DNA from: Pestalotiopsis fici W106-1 | Lineage: Eukaryota > Ascomycota > Sordariomycetes > Amphisphaeriales > Sporocadaceae | NCBI RefSeq assembly: GCF_000516985.1 | Contig: NW_006917095.1 | Location: forward strand, 748,157 to 812,156 | Direction of reading: 5' to 3' | Length of the DNA: 64,000 bases | Shown: positions 47,066 through 59,800 of the stretch, one piece after another | How the letters are laid out: every line of letters starts with the position of its first letter | Position numbering within the stretch: the first letter of the stretch is position 1 | Position numbers and translations under genes: made by a program | The notes under the pieces: model-generated | The model's input: only the letters and a program-made list of their open reading frames with translations | Databases searched by the model: none | What the model was told of the DNA's origin: nothing

Positions 47066-48871
47066 TGCAATTGTTTGATTGCGTAAGGGCTAGATAAATG
47101 ACTTTCGCTGGTGCTGCCAAGGTATTTATCGAAGGTCGTCAATGGGTTGAAAGTAAATCTAAGACTTTGTCGAGTCGACGGGGTAACGGGAGATATTTAA
47201 AATGCCAGAATATTTTAATGCTAATCTATGACAGCAATAAGGTTAAAATCATAAGCCGGCAAAGCGTAGCTTTTTAACCACTCTCGGATAATTTAGGCTT
47301 CAAAATGTGTATAACCTTGTTTTATCTAGCTTTTTAAATGGACTTAATTCGGTCATTATTACATATATAAAATATATATGTTTTAGCGCTTTCTCTTGCT
47401 TATCATTTAAATTTAACATTAAGCTACTAAGAATAAAAAGCTATCCTATGCTGCTAAGGCCGCTCTTACAGCTGGATTCAAGCATACCAGGATTTCTGTC
47501 ACTTATTAGTATTACGAGGCTTTGCTCTCCGTGCTAAGCTTCCTTGTCAAATGTAAATCACCTGCTTCCTATCGTAATACGCTCAAGGAAACAGATCGGA
47601 CAGCGGTTGCCAGTTTATCTAGGGCAGAGCGGACGGGATGCCGACTTCTCTAGCGCCTGTGGTCGTATGTGTTTGTGCGTCTTGGCGTTAAATATTGTAT
47701 CGAGCAGTGAAAGATTATATTGCGCTGCTGGTTCTGCCAACTTGTAATTGGTCCTTAGGGACATGCCCTACTATTATCCACCATGTGCCACATTACAACG
47801 ATATTAAATGATATAACGAGAAAAATAACTATTATGCCGAGCTTCGCTGCCGAAATGCCAGCCCTGATCTACAATTAGGGAAATCACGAGAATAGACCAC
47901 AGTACACGAGGAGAAGCATGATAGTGCTGAGTTCGTAAAAATGGTCTAGTAACCTCGTTCTAAGCTATTTCCAAGCAGCGTCGCGAATTGCTTTGATAAA
48001 ACATCTTAATATGAGAGTCGTAGACATGGGAAACTAAGCAACGTTTGCATATTCAACCCTTACAAAGAGGAATAAGGATAGAGAGGCTGAATCTATAACA
48101 GAGATACAGTATGATTGTTAGTATTCTAGCAGAAAAGCCCGCCGCATCTCTACTAATTTTCAAATGAAAAGGTCAAGCATACATTAGTCAACACCATTCG
48201 CGGAAAACATGTCATCCTCTCAGAAGAGGACCCTGGAAATAAATGAAACTATTCCTGGGCACATAGTATTCGGAGAATTTTGTTCATCTCCCATTGGAGA
48301 TCCCACCGCAATCTTACCGGGTAATGTCAAGAGTGGGTGACGGAGCGAATACCGACTACCTGGTCGAGCACTGTTTTCGACAATCTGTGCTGCAAGCACC
48401 CACCAATAGATAGTGCAAGAGACGGTATCTGGGGTTGCATACCATCTGCCAAACGTGCAGGACGGCAAATACCCGGAGGGTCACTAACCGCGACCTGAAT
48501 AGTATTGGAGCCTCTCAATCCGGTCTGAACGCGGTTTGCAACGCGGGGTCCTTGGCATGCGCGACGATGATTATTGGTGCACAGCGGGCGCTATACCGTA
48601 CTCCACGAACCGGCGTTCGTTTGCCCCTGTCGTGTTATACAACGCCAAGGCTGTCTTTTCGCCTCACATGCTTGAAAAGTCGATGGTACAATTGAAGGCG
48701 TGATTCTTTTTGCTCAAAAAGAAAATGCTAGATGTTAGGATATGTTTGGGATATATAAGATGATTGTTGCCAACGACAAGAGAGAGAGGCTCATGATTGT
48801 TGCATGATTCAATCAGATTCGTCTCAAAACAAGGACCGATAGCTCTGGTCATTGCTGGTAAATTCGCCAAG
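47066..48871. other. 1.8-kb AT-rich, gene-free region
   Basis: 47200-47480 is strongly AT-rich (many ttaa, tata and ttta words), then mixed sequence with stops in all frames. It is consistent with a mobile element damaged by repeat-induced point mutation, but no transposase motif can be read. 48700-48871 is the leader of the pectin lyase gene. Confidence 0.45.
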
Positions 48872-50194
48872 ATGGGATTCACTTCTAGCTTCTTCCTGCT
48901 GGTTGGGCTTGCTGCCTCCAAAGTGCTTGCCCAAGTCAAGGGCTCGCCCACGGGCTTCGCTGCTGGGACCACTGGCGGCGGCTCGGCCACGCCGCAATAT
49001 CCTTCCAGTCTTGCAGAGTGAGTATGGCGCCTACAAGTCACAAGACATAGCTAATGGTATAACATTGCAGGCTCGAAACATGGCTTACCGACTCAACTGC
49101 ACGAGTCATCATGATCTCACAGACCTGGGATTATACAAGCTACCAGGGAACAACGTCTACACAGTGCTGCCCAAACACATGCCAGCCGAATGGCCAGTTG
49201 TGGATTATGGATACTTGTGACTACACCACAAGTGCCTGCACCTACTATAATGCGGCGCGCAGCCCCATCAAGGTCGCCAGCAACAAGAGTCTTGTTGGTG
49301 TAGGAAGCAGTGGTGTCATCAAGGGACGAGGGCTGACGATTGGCGGAGGAGCCACAAACGTCATTATCCAGAACATCTTTTTCACGGTGAGTGGCCAACA
49401 TGTATCACGCCATTGAAGGCAGGAATTTTGATTGCTGATGACCATGTCTGACCAGGGCCTGAACCCTCAATATGTCTGGGGAGGTGACATTATCACGCTC
49501 GATGGAACTGATAATGTTTGGATCGACCATAACAAATGTAAGAAGCGTGCCACTTTATAAACTCACAGTGTACTAACTCTCGTCAACTATAGTCTCCCTC
49601 ACTGGTCGGCAAATGATCGTATCTGGTTGGGGAGCCGGAGGACGCGTAACGATTTCCAACAATGAGTTTGACGGCACCACCTCATGGTCGGCAAGCTGCA
49701 ATGGTGAACATTACTGGACAGTCCTGCTGCTTGGATTGAAAGACTACTACACCTTTGTCGGAAACTACATCCACGATGTCTCGGGTCGCGCTCCCCACAT
49801 GGGTACCGACTACGATGCTTCTGAGATCATCTTCCACGGCGTCAACAATTACTTTAAGAATATTGGAGGCCACGCCTTTGACATTGATGTCAATACTTGG
49901 GTTCTCCTCGAGGGCAACTACTTTGACAACGTGGACACGCCTATTACCTCGGGGTCGCTTACCAGCAGCAACCTGTATTCCGTCGTTAGCGTCGCTGATG
50001 CCAGCGGATGCACCAGCAGTCTCGGGTACATCTGCGAGTGGAACCGGTTATCCAACTCGGGCAGTTTCCCATCTTCGACGAGCTCGGCAGCATTGTCCAA
50101 GTTGGCTCCGTACAAGAGCTCTTTGATTGGTCATTACGGAGTGGCGGACGTGCCCACCACAGTCGTCGCTAATGCCGGCGTCGGTAAGATTTGA
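48872..50194 (+). CDS. Pectin lyase (polysaccharide lyase family 1)
   Basis: Join 48872..49017, 49071..49386, 49456..49537, 49593..50194; 381 aa. Secreted enzyme that cuts methylated pectin by beta-elimination. Signal peptide [20 protein letters not shown], then [21 protein letters not shown] as in fungal pectin lyases. Parallel beta-helix signatures: [51 protein letters not shown] and SCNGEHYW. The catalytic Arg is in HDVSGRAPH. Pectate lyases keep Asp residues for Ca2+; the W/VWGGD layout and Arg favour pectin lyase, though this is a judgement. All four exon joins keep the frame ([37 protein letters not shown]). Start at 48872 chosen because it begins the signal peptide; an in-frame upstream codon lacks one. 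Confidence 0.9.
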
Positions 50195-51273
50195 AGGGAC
50201 ACGAGCGCTCGTATCGCAACGAGACGAGCTGCCAGGTAAATATGAATAGTAGTCTAGTACAATTAGTTATTGTTCTATAAAACTGGCTCTTTTACTCATT
50301 ATTGTGATTCGTGGATCCTGGGCGTTGAAATGACCTTCTCATCAGAGATGCAAGTGTATGCATTGTAATGGCCAAGTTTCAATAGTACAGCGATTGCAAC
50401 ATTCGGATTCGATATACCTTGACAGGCTCAGGACTCATGGTCTGTTGTGATTGGTCACCTAATTACCAGGTAGGTACCTAGGTAGGCCTGTACAATATGC
50501 AATCGGTAAAACATGCGCAGGTTTATTACAGGCCGCGCGGAGATTGGACAGACTCACGCATCCATCATAACGGCGTCTGGATCATAAACATGGCCGACCG
50601 CCTTGGCAAGCTCAAGACTGATCTGACGGGAATTATCCGAGCGCGATCTTATCATGAGCAGTAGGGCTGAGATGTAAAATGCGTGCAGAAGTTGCAGGGA
50701 TGACACTTGCTCAAATGTTCTCAAGCCCGCGCTGACTCGCAATGTTTCCGCCACAAATGGCCAATAGGGAGTCGGCGCCGGACTAGGGTGCATGGAATAA
50801 ACTTGCGCAAATCGACGCAGAACACCAAAGCTTGACCCCATAACGATCCCCACCCGACCAATAGTTGATGGTTTAATAATACCTGGCTATTCAAGAGGCC
50901 GTTTCATTCCCACGACGCTGGGCCCCGGCTGCATACACATGGAACGCCCATTCATCCATCCCATTAACCGGCTCATTTCAGCAAACTTGGAAATGTTCAA
51001 ATGTCACTCTAGTCCAGCGTCAGATTTTCCCGCAAAGGTCCTGCGACCTCCATTTCCACTGATGCTCCTTCCCCTCAACGCGTGGAAGTGACTGAAGAGC
51101 AAGTCGCGACAAGGCACTCCACTGGTCTTTCCATAATCCAGTTTGCCGAGATATTTCTCGTCTACCTTGTTAGCCAGTCCACTCAGATACCCATAGACGA
51201 GTTTCTCACGACCACCATTCACGACGTTACGATGCTCGACCAGCTTGTAAAGCGCAAGACTCCATGGCTTGAC
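50195..51273. other. Intergenic region with a possible gene fragment
   Basis: A leftward frame of 99 codons (50554..50853) contains a hydrophobic LQLLHAFYISALLLMI. It might be the end of a lost regulator, but this is weak. The rest is promoter of the ferric reductase gene. A tacctaggtagg motif cluster lies near 50470. Confidence 0.4.
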
Positions 51274-53317
51274 ATGCCCTTGGTGTTCTCGGGCAACTAC
51301 CGAGAATATGAGTGTACCCTGGAAGAGACCTGGCAGTGCGACTATCAACAGGGCTACTGGAGGTTTTGGTATGGCACCCAGCTGATGTCGCGTCAGAGCA
51401 ATCGTTGGGCTTTCAAACTGACAAAGATCATTCAGGTACGAAGCCGATCACAGATACGCTTTGCCGACTGTCGCCTTCTTTCTTGCCGTCATCATTGTCT
51501 TCTCCCTAGTCCATATCGCCGGCAATGTGCTCCCACAAAGACTAGTACGGATAGGACTCTTGGGCAAGACGAGGTCACTCTTTCGATATCTTTCTTACCG
51601 AACTATCCGGATCCCTATGCTGAACTGGAATTCGGCGCCCGTCGGCGTGTTATTGCTTGGGGCCGTTGGCACGATATTCTTCTTGGCCATGACCCTGGGC
51701 CCGCAGCCATACTATTGGCCCAACACGGATGATGTCGACTATGGATCCTCCCCTCCCATTGCCACCAGAGCAGGATGGATGGGGCTCGCTTGTATGCCGT
51801 TCGTCTTTGCTACCGCAGGAAAGGCCAACTTGATTACTTATTTCACCGGCGTCTCGCATGAGCGCCTTCAAGTATTCCACCGCTGGATCTCGTACGCCTT
51901 TTTCGTCCTTGCGCTAATTCACACGTTTCCATTCATTGTGTACAATTACCGGGAGAACATGATGACTGAAATGTGGAATGAAATGGTCTTCTATTGGACT
52001 GGAGTCGTTGCGCTCGTTGCCCAAGCGTGGCTGACTTTTGCGTCGTTGAGTCCCCTCCGGTAAGAACAGACTTCATCTGGCAGACAGCCTGCTCAAACTA
52101 GATACTGATTGACTTTAGGAATCTGTGCTACGAATGGTTCAAGTTTTCGCATTACCTGGCTGCATTGATATTTGTTCTATTCTTCTTCTTCCACTGCGAT
52201 GCTACATTAACAGCTTGGTATGTATTTCGCTGGTCCCGCAGCTAATCAACTATGCACTACTGAGGAATGGGGAAATGGACTGGCTAATACTTTGTCCAGG
52301 GACTACTTTGCTGCCACTGGCGTATTGTTCACTCTGTCATGGCTGTACCGTCACATTCGTATCTATTTCGAGCACGGCATTAGCCACCGCGCAGAGCTCA
52401 GTCGGGCCTCGAATGGCTTTATTCGCGTGGCTATACCTACCAAGACGACATGGACAGTGGCGCAGCATTACTTTGTGCGCATCATGGGACTCGGCGTGCA
52501 TGATTGCACAGTCCATCCGTTTACCGCGTGCTCTCTTCCGTCGACAAATGCAAAATACCCCAGCGACGAAAGCGAGCTAGTGTTTTTCATCAAGCCTCGC
52601 GGTGGCTTCACGGCTCGATTGGCGAGCCACGTTACATCGAATCCAACTTTGAGGGCGAGGGTGCTGATTGATGGGCCCTATGGCGGAGTTGACCTCAAAG
52701 CTATTACAGGCAGCCATCGAATGCTAGTCATTGCTGGAGGATCTGGCGCTGGATGGGTTTTCCCTTTCATCACAGCCTTTTTGCAGCGTTTGTCTACCGA
52801 AGGGCCTACCACGGAGGGAGCCTCTCGCCCGTCTCTCAGAATTGTTTTGGCGTCCCGCCAACCTGCTACCGTGTCTTGGTTCGAAAGCGAAGTCCAACAA
52901 ATTCTCCATTCGTTTTCGATGGATCATACATCAGCCATTGAGTTGGAGACGCACTACACTGGCTCTGAAGAGAGTGGTCAGATTTTGGTATCCGAAAACA
53001 TGCAAGAGGTTCCTGAGAAAACTGGCAAAATGACATCGAACCAAGTTGAACCAACGGCAAACGCGAGCCTCTCGCCGACATCTCAGTCCCTTGACCAGCA
53101 GCGCATTCAACACTTTGAATCGAGGCCCGATCTAACCAACGTGGTCGCCAATGAAGCTGGATCCATCACGCGTGGCCAGACCTTGAGTGTCTTTGTGTGC
53201 GGACCGTTGAGCATGCAGAGCGATGTTGCCAATGCGGTGGCTCACGAGCAGTTGACTCTGGCCAAGACGGGCGCTGGTGACATTTACCTCCATTTGGAGC
53301 ACTTTTCTTGGGCATGA
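51274..53317 (+). CDS. Ferric reductase (FRE family, NOX-like)
   Basis: Join 51274..51368, 51436..52059, 52119..52217, 52300..53317; 611 aa. Plasma-membrane flavocytochrome that reduces Fe3+ (or Cu2+) outside the cell using NADPH. Seen: short exoplasmic N-terminus (CDYQQGYWRFWYEADHRYA), first helix LPTVAFFLAVIIVFSL, haem-ligand His residues in YFTGVSHERLQVFHRWISY and HTFPF, and a second His pair in FKFSHYLAAL and FFFFHCDATLTAW. The FAD-binding motif is HPFTACSLPS. The NAD(P) site comprises DGPYGG, IAGGSGAGWVFPF and, at the end, VFVCGPLSMQSD. Each of three introns (67, 59 and 82 bp) splits a codon and restores family sequence. A longer frame extends upstream to 51082, but the ATG at 51274 gives the usual start. 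Likely iron-regulated. Confidence 0.92.
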
Positions 53318-54355
53318 TTTAGAAAATATATTCACTTGTTAATGAACGTCTCTGAATGGCCATAGTGTCAAACTCGGACCAATACTCTCAATTACTACCT
53401 ACCTACCTACCTTGTGCAACTTTGTCACTAAAGGTACACCGGACTGAACATTGAAACATGGATGCTGTTAGCGCATAGATGCGACGACCATGACCACTAG
53501 AATCCAGCGCCACACGGTCGCAGGGGTACATTCAGCACTCCAACCCCGCGCTCCAAATTTATAGTGGCTACCGTAGTGCATACCTAGCTGCCAGTGGACT
53601 CGAGGGAATAGCAGCTGGAATGCAATAAATCCTCACAATGATTCGCGCAACCAACGCAATGAAATGACTTGATCATTACACCAACCTCTGGAGCGAAACC
53701 AAACTAAATTGGAAGACCAAAAATAACAAATGCAAAAATTGAAAACTTTCGTTCACTTACTGCAACTATCCGTGGCCGTGAGGGTCACGGGGACCGAAAA
53801 CTGTAAATATACGAGTACCTATGTAGGTATGTAGGCAACGTGAGAACCCTCACGGTATACCCCTGCAGGGTCCTGACAGTAAATGATTGTCTCATATTGG
53901 GTATATGCAGTTCTTATTTTCTGGGAAAATCATCTCAGTAGCCTCGCACTAAGGATGGTGGCAGCTGTGACTGTCCGGGGTTATGGAAGACTTTTAGTTC
54001 AAGTTGTGCCGAAACGTAGGCGCCCTAAAGTTTGTTTCATGGCAGGGACAGAAAAAAGTTGCCTCTCCTCAGCTTATTTAATCAAAGAGCTCCCTTTGGC
54101 CCTAAGGGCTAATGTCCTTATCATACTACCTAGATACCCCTTATTTCGTCTTCAGAGATTTATTAGGCACCATCTACAGCCCGCAAAAAGACATGAGTTT
54201 CTGCAGCACTCAAAGAGAAATTAATACCACTACTATACACCGATGGGCTCGCCAATTGTCCGCCGATCAGACAGTATGGCAAGTATATGGACATGTGAGG
54301 AGTGCTGGAGAAAGTTCCACAGCCAGACTGTCATTTACCAATATCTGGTACTGAA
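53318..54355. other. Convergent 3' region
   Basis: Contains tacctacctacctac near 53395-53411 and otherwise nothing recognised. Confidence 0.5.
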
Positions 54356-56288
54356 TCATCCGTTGATGCTCTCGTCCCATTCCCTCTCAAACCTCAAGAG
54401 GCTGTAATCAGCTGTGCTTTTCCCCTGTTCGGGAAGGCTCAGGTAGTCTTCATCGTGAATGGCTTCTCGGATCTCAATGGTGATGGAGGGACTCGTCAAC
54501 AGAATCTTGAATTTGGTCTGTGACTTGGTGAGATCGAGTAAGAAGCAAAGGACCTCTGCGGATTCGTGTCGCATTTCTTCGTTCCGCTCGTAGAAATTGG
54601 CACCATCGATGATGCAGAACAAGGTTTCATCCTGCGACACCTGCTGCACCAGCTCATCAAACACTGAGCAATACGCTTGTACATTACCATTCTCCATCAG
54701 CTCGGCCAACTCGTAGGTAAGAAATCTGAAATCAAAGTGAATTTCCTGCCGCAACAACTGAGCCAGCAAACTTATGATCAAGGTTCTCGACCCGCCTTGG
54801 TCCTCGTAAGGGTGGCAACCACAGAAGAATGCCAGTGATACAAATTTCTCAACCCGCCGTAGGTTTTGGGTGAGCAGGGCACAGAAAAATGATAAAGGAG
54901 AAATGGGAGTCGTGGCAGAATTCCCATGGACGAGGAGCTCCTTTGACGTCGGCTCGGTAATCCACTGAACAAATTCATGGGACTTCATGATCTGGTCGGT
55001 GCGGTTTCTCCCCGGCGCTCCGTGGGATATCTGCTGTTTTGTAATGTATCCGATATCAGCCTCTTCGATATCGGACGAATCCAAGAATTCCAACAAGAAT
55101 TCGCGTGTTGTTGTCGGCCAGATTTCCGGCGTGGTGGCTCGTTCAAGATGGCCTCTGAGTATTATATTCTCGGCTGTGAAACTTTTAAGCGACTGAAAAG
55201 TCAAGAGATGCCATGTAGTAGCTCACCATATGCTATTTCTGCCTGTCGACGTGCGAATTGATACTCCTTGTTTGTGATGTCGAGTTTTTGATTGTACTGC
55301 TCAAGCAAGGGGAGAAGGTTGTTCATCACTTTCTGTGCCATATCTTTCAGGACATCTGCTTGATTGTCGAGTTTCGCTGCAAGACTGGAAAATCCTGTGA
55401 TTCTGTTAATTTTCTTGAACACGTGTAAATGTTACGCAACTCACCATTTTGCATTTCTTGCTTCTGTGCTGTATCGGCCTGGAGGATGAGTTTCTGTCCA
55501 TCATCACCAATTTTCTTCAAGCATGTGAGTAGCTTGTCTTCATATTTGTCGCCTTCCCATAATGCTTTCAACCCCTTGATAGCTGTTCATAAATGCTATT
55601 AGCAATGTAACACTAAAGCAATGATGTCGATTCAATACCTATATGTTTTGTATAGTAGTTGATCACCTCTTCAACAGCAATGAGGATTGTGACATAGAGC
55701 TCCAAGGCCGCTGCAGCGACCTTTGGCTTGGCAGCATAAAGCTCAAGGTAAACTTGAACAAGGTCAAAATTATCCTTGAGCTTTTCGACACCGTCCTTGA
55801 CATCGGTACGAACCTTGTCAGCTTTTTGAAATGCCTATTACAATCGAGAGATCAGTTTCGCAGAGTCCAGATACCCAAGTTTCCACTAGGATGGTACACA
55901 TATAACACGAGGGATATCTCACATCCAGCAAAAAGTTCAGAGTCCCAATAATAGGTTTGGTATATCCAAAATCTGGAATCACACCAGTAATCCGTTTGGC
56001 AGAGCCCCCCTTGTTTCCAATAAAATTGCCCACTACCCTGGCTTTTCCCTTGGCGCCTGACTTGGAGGCATACTCTGCCGCTGCCCGGTCCATGACCTCT
56101 TGCACCCCTTCCCAGGTTGTCATTGAACGGATGCTATAACCTTTAGCAGAGCCCCCCTTTGGCTCGGTGGGCACTTTGATCATCAAGGCATCGATAATCT
56201 TGGAGAAACCGACCGTTGAGACGTCCGCATTGATCAGTGGCAGTGGTTCCATCTCAATCTGTGGAGTTGAGGATGACTGAGCGGCCAT
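54356..56288 (-). CDS. STAND/NLR-like NTPase with degenerate P-loop
   Basis: Complement of join 54356..55173, 55227..55394, 55445..55582, 55639..55834, 55923..56288; 561 aa. All five exons share one frame. The first third (about residues 1-190) is helical with ALELYVTILIAVEEVINYYTKHIG, like the DUF7708-type N-terminal region of fungal NLR-like proteins. A Gln/Lys-rich stretch with coiled-coil character (LEQYNQKLDITNKEYQFARRQ) follows. The NTPase-like core starts near residue 360: the P-loop position reads HGNSATTPISPLSF (no GKS/T), and Walker B reads ETLFCIIDGANFY. Such GNS...SPLSF loops recur in a class of fungal STAND-like proteins, so loss of the Lys is a family trait rather than a mutation here. 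No WD40, ankyrin or TPR repeats follow. The ATG at 56288 was chosen; an upstream frame continues but begins with TTG. Confidence 0.75.
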
Positions 56289-56898
56289 GTTTTGTATTGG
56301 CTTCCGTTTTGACACGTATTTATGGTTTACTTTGTCGTAGTGGACATGCGAGTAGATGTGTTGAAACGTGGAGTTATATGATGGTAGATGGTTTTCAGTA
56401 AAATTTATCACCTCTGGTGACGCTTGATGAGTCTTTGCTCCAAATGCCATTGATCCATTGCCTTGGGTAGTCAAGTCGAATCGCAGATGCGATAGGTTTG
56501 CACCCAAGAACTTCTCAGCATGAGATCAAAATGATAACATTAGTAGTCGACAATGTCCCAAAAGTTATCAGAGTCTCTCATTGCAGGGGCGACCTGCTTG
56601 AATCTTGTGACTTCCCCTCTTTTCGGTAAGCAGGCTGGTGCGCACAGCCTTATTTTGGCCCCCAATCGAATTATCTCGCCGCTCCCAACTTGGCTGGTTA
56701 CATGCATGATGCATCTGGTGAGAACCAATAATCTGATAACAACAATCAGGGTCCGCAAATTGCAACGTCCTCAGTCGAGAGATCTTTTCCCCGCTTCTCT
56801 CCTCCCTAATCTCACCTCATATCTTCGTATTTTCTTTTTAGCCTGGCTGGCAACTCTTGCTCATCACCAAGCTGTCTTCTGATAGCATTGATGAGAAT
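56289..56898. promoter_or_regulatory. Shared divergent promoter, STAND-like NTPase / tandem AAA ATPase
   Basis: About 610 bp between the two starts. A leftward open frame extends into it (to about 56507), leaving even less room. The arrangement allows coordinated expression, but no specific site was identified. Confidence 0.5.
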
Positions 56899-59800
56899 AT
56901 GGACCATCCGCAATCAGGCGCGATCCATGTCGCTGCGGCCCCCGAGGCATCGTCAGGAGAATCCAAGGTGGCCTGGAGTGTCTCAGAAAGCTACAAGTCC
57001 GGCACTCGGATTGTATCTCTTGGAAACGACATGACCAGGAGAGTCGAAGGGAGATTACTGACTGTCCACTCTGCGCCTCTGTCCAGCTTGATTCGAAATA
57101 TCATCAAAGTCTACCCTGGGTATGTTAGGTCCCATTTCTGTTGCCCGAGTATGAGCCATATTGAACTACTCATAGCCAAAAGTTGACTGGCAGCACTCTT
57201 GTCTTTCAAGAACCATACGCAGCCCTCATGCATCACATGCCAGATCTCGAAGCATCTTACACGGACTTTAAATCGCAAGGAGAAGAACACCCAGCAGATG
57301 ACTCTCAATTGAGCCATGCTTTTGCTGCACTTCTAGACTTCCTTCGCCCAGCGTATCAAGAATGCTACGTCCCAGCACAAGAGCGGCTATCACAAGACCA
57401 ACCAACAGTCACGTTTGATGATTTATGGGTTCTCTACAGACCCAACTCGCTTGCGTATGCAAAAGTAGACGAACACTGGATTGGTTGTAGAATCGGAGCA
57501 ACCACAAAGTGGGTCGCAGACCCCCAGGAGAGAATGCCCACGGAATGGCAGGTAGGAATATGGCTTCTGCAGACCGATTCCACGACCGGAGAAATAGGCT
57601 GCGCTACACGAACCTACAGAATCCTCGACTTTGACGGCGAAATAAGTCCCACAGAGCTTGAAATTGTACCATGCCAATCCTTTGATAAAACTGATGGCGG
57701 GGTAAGAAGAAGACGTTTTGAGGAACGCGGCCAGAAGATCCTGGATATCTTATGGGGACCCTCAAGGCAATTCAGGCATAATGGAGAGGCTTTACATCCA
57801 CAAAATCATGTGAGTCGGAACAATCACAAAGCCATGGTTTGCATCCCAATCTGACTACCTGAGTTCTAGCACGAGGGTGATGTGTTGATATCTGGCACAT
57901 TTGTTGTGGGCTCGAGTGTGAAGTGCAACTGGTTATTCAAATGGGCTGAACCTTGGCATTTCCTCACAAAGGACAATCCTGCGTACCGCGTATTGGAGCG
58001 GAAAATTGATCCCAAGAGAGATAGCCGCGATACCTTTACCGGAACCATGCGTTTCATGCTTTCTCCATGCCTGAATGCATTGGCTTTATGGGGAGCCACA
58101 TTGCGTAGGTTAACCCGCTATGGCTATCACTTCTGAATTCTCTGACCTATCTAGATTTGGTGCACGTGGATTGCCTCAAGCCTTCGAGCTTTCCCGATAT
58201 CATGCCTGAGCCAGTTCTTCATGATAATCAGCTGCTTGATCTCATTCACCTTGCAGAATGGCATGGAGCAGAGGGGTCAATATTGAGACAAGGCCACGGT
58301 GATACCGTAGGCAATGGCGTTATTGTTTCCCTGACAGGTAAGAATCCCCCACAATGAGAGGCTCAATGTTTCAACGGACGTTAATGAGCGGTCAGGCGGT
58401 CCTGGAGTCGGCAAACGATATACTGCCAGTACGTACGCTTCTGCCAAAACTTTCGTCGGGTGCTAATGATATCCCCTTGAGATTACGTTTCCTGGAAGAC
58501 AAAGCGTCCTTTGATCACGATTCAAATGTATGAATCCGATGAAAACACGAACTTGAAACATTTGGGGCGCTATTTGCCTCGAGTAAGCAAGATACACAAT
58601 GCCATGGTTCTATACAAACGTATGACTGATATGCATTACACCGGAACGTTCAAAGGTAGGGGGAAATCCAAGTCGATCATGAGGGTAACTTAACTGAACC
58701 TGACGGCAGCTCCTTGGTCCTTCCTACGCCAATTAGACACCATGGTATTCTTCAGTTCACACGGTACGCAAAGCGTTCCTTTCTCGTCTATCCAGAATCT
58801 TGTCCACATGACCATTTCCTTCAGTCAACTTGACCACAAGAGGCAAAAAAGGCTATGGCGAAACATGACAGATATCTACCACACTCGACGGGGCATGGAT
58901 TCTATCATAGCCTTCGATAGAAGCGCCTCGAGTTTCTTGAGTTCAGACGATATGCCCGAAGTCAATTGGAACGGCCACGATATCGACAAGTGTCTTCAAG
59001 CAGCCATAGCATGTGCGCAAGCTGCTGGAAACCCTAGTGACCCCAATCAGAACGGGAACTCGATTGTGGTCGGTGTTGAGCATTTAAAACAAGCAATGAA
59101 CATGACCTTTGCAAATCGACTCCAAGACTACGACAGTTCAGACGATGATGTGCCGGAATTTGGTCGCTTCCACAAGTACAATGAGTTGTCCGATGATGAG
59201 TCACCGCCTTCATTGCTAGAAAAGGAGAAGAGAAGGGCGAACTTTGGTCGCAGCAAAGCTCATAGGCGCAACCTGTGCATCGCCGAGCTAAATCGGGTTG
59301 AGTGGGCCACATTCAAGACGTTAGGCGCAACTGAGCTGTTCAGAAGCAAAAGTTTCCACGCCATTGATGTACTTGTTGGAGAGCCTCAGATCTGGCGTGA
59401 GCCTTTCAGCCTACTAGGCCAGAAGCATCGCATTCCTGTTCGGGGCACAGCACCTCAACTTCTAGCCCCCGATACAAAGATACCGCAAAACACAACCGAT
59501 GCAGCGGCTAGTGCGGCATTGCCAGAGAGGATTCGCATCAACTCGCTGGCCATCATCAAAGCCTTTTCGGAACTTCATATCGACGACTCATCAAACTTGC
59601 GGGGTTCTTTTCTGCTGTTCCGTCCGTACAAGGTGCTTTCATACTATGAAAAGGAATTGCGCAACTGGACAGAGAGGTTGGAGGATAAAGTCAAAGGTGA
59701 GTGCGTCATACATCAAAATTACGTTACAAGAGTTATATTTATTGGTATATGGATACATGGATTTAGCAAATGTCACGTACAAAGCCCGGTTCCTATTCTT

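Noticed and set aside
42430..48871. Intact LTR retrotransposon or DNA transposon
   Set aside because: No paired long terminal repeats, no polymerase, integrase or transposase motif could be read, only degraded repeats.
51082..51273. N-terminal extension of the ferric reductase
   Set aside because: The frame is open but its translation does not resemble the family, whereas the ATG at 51274 gives the usual start.
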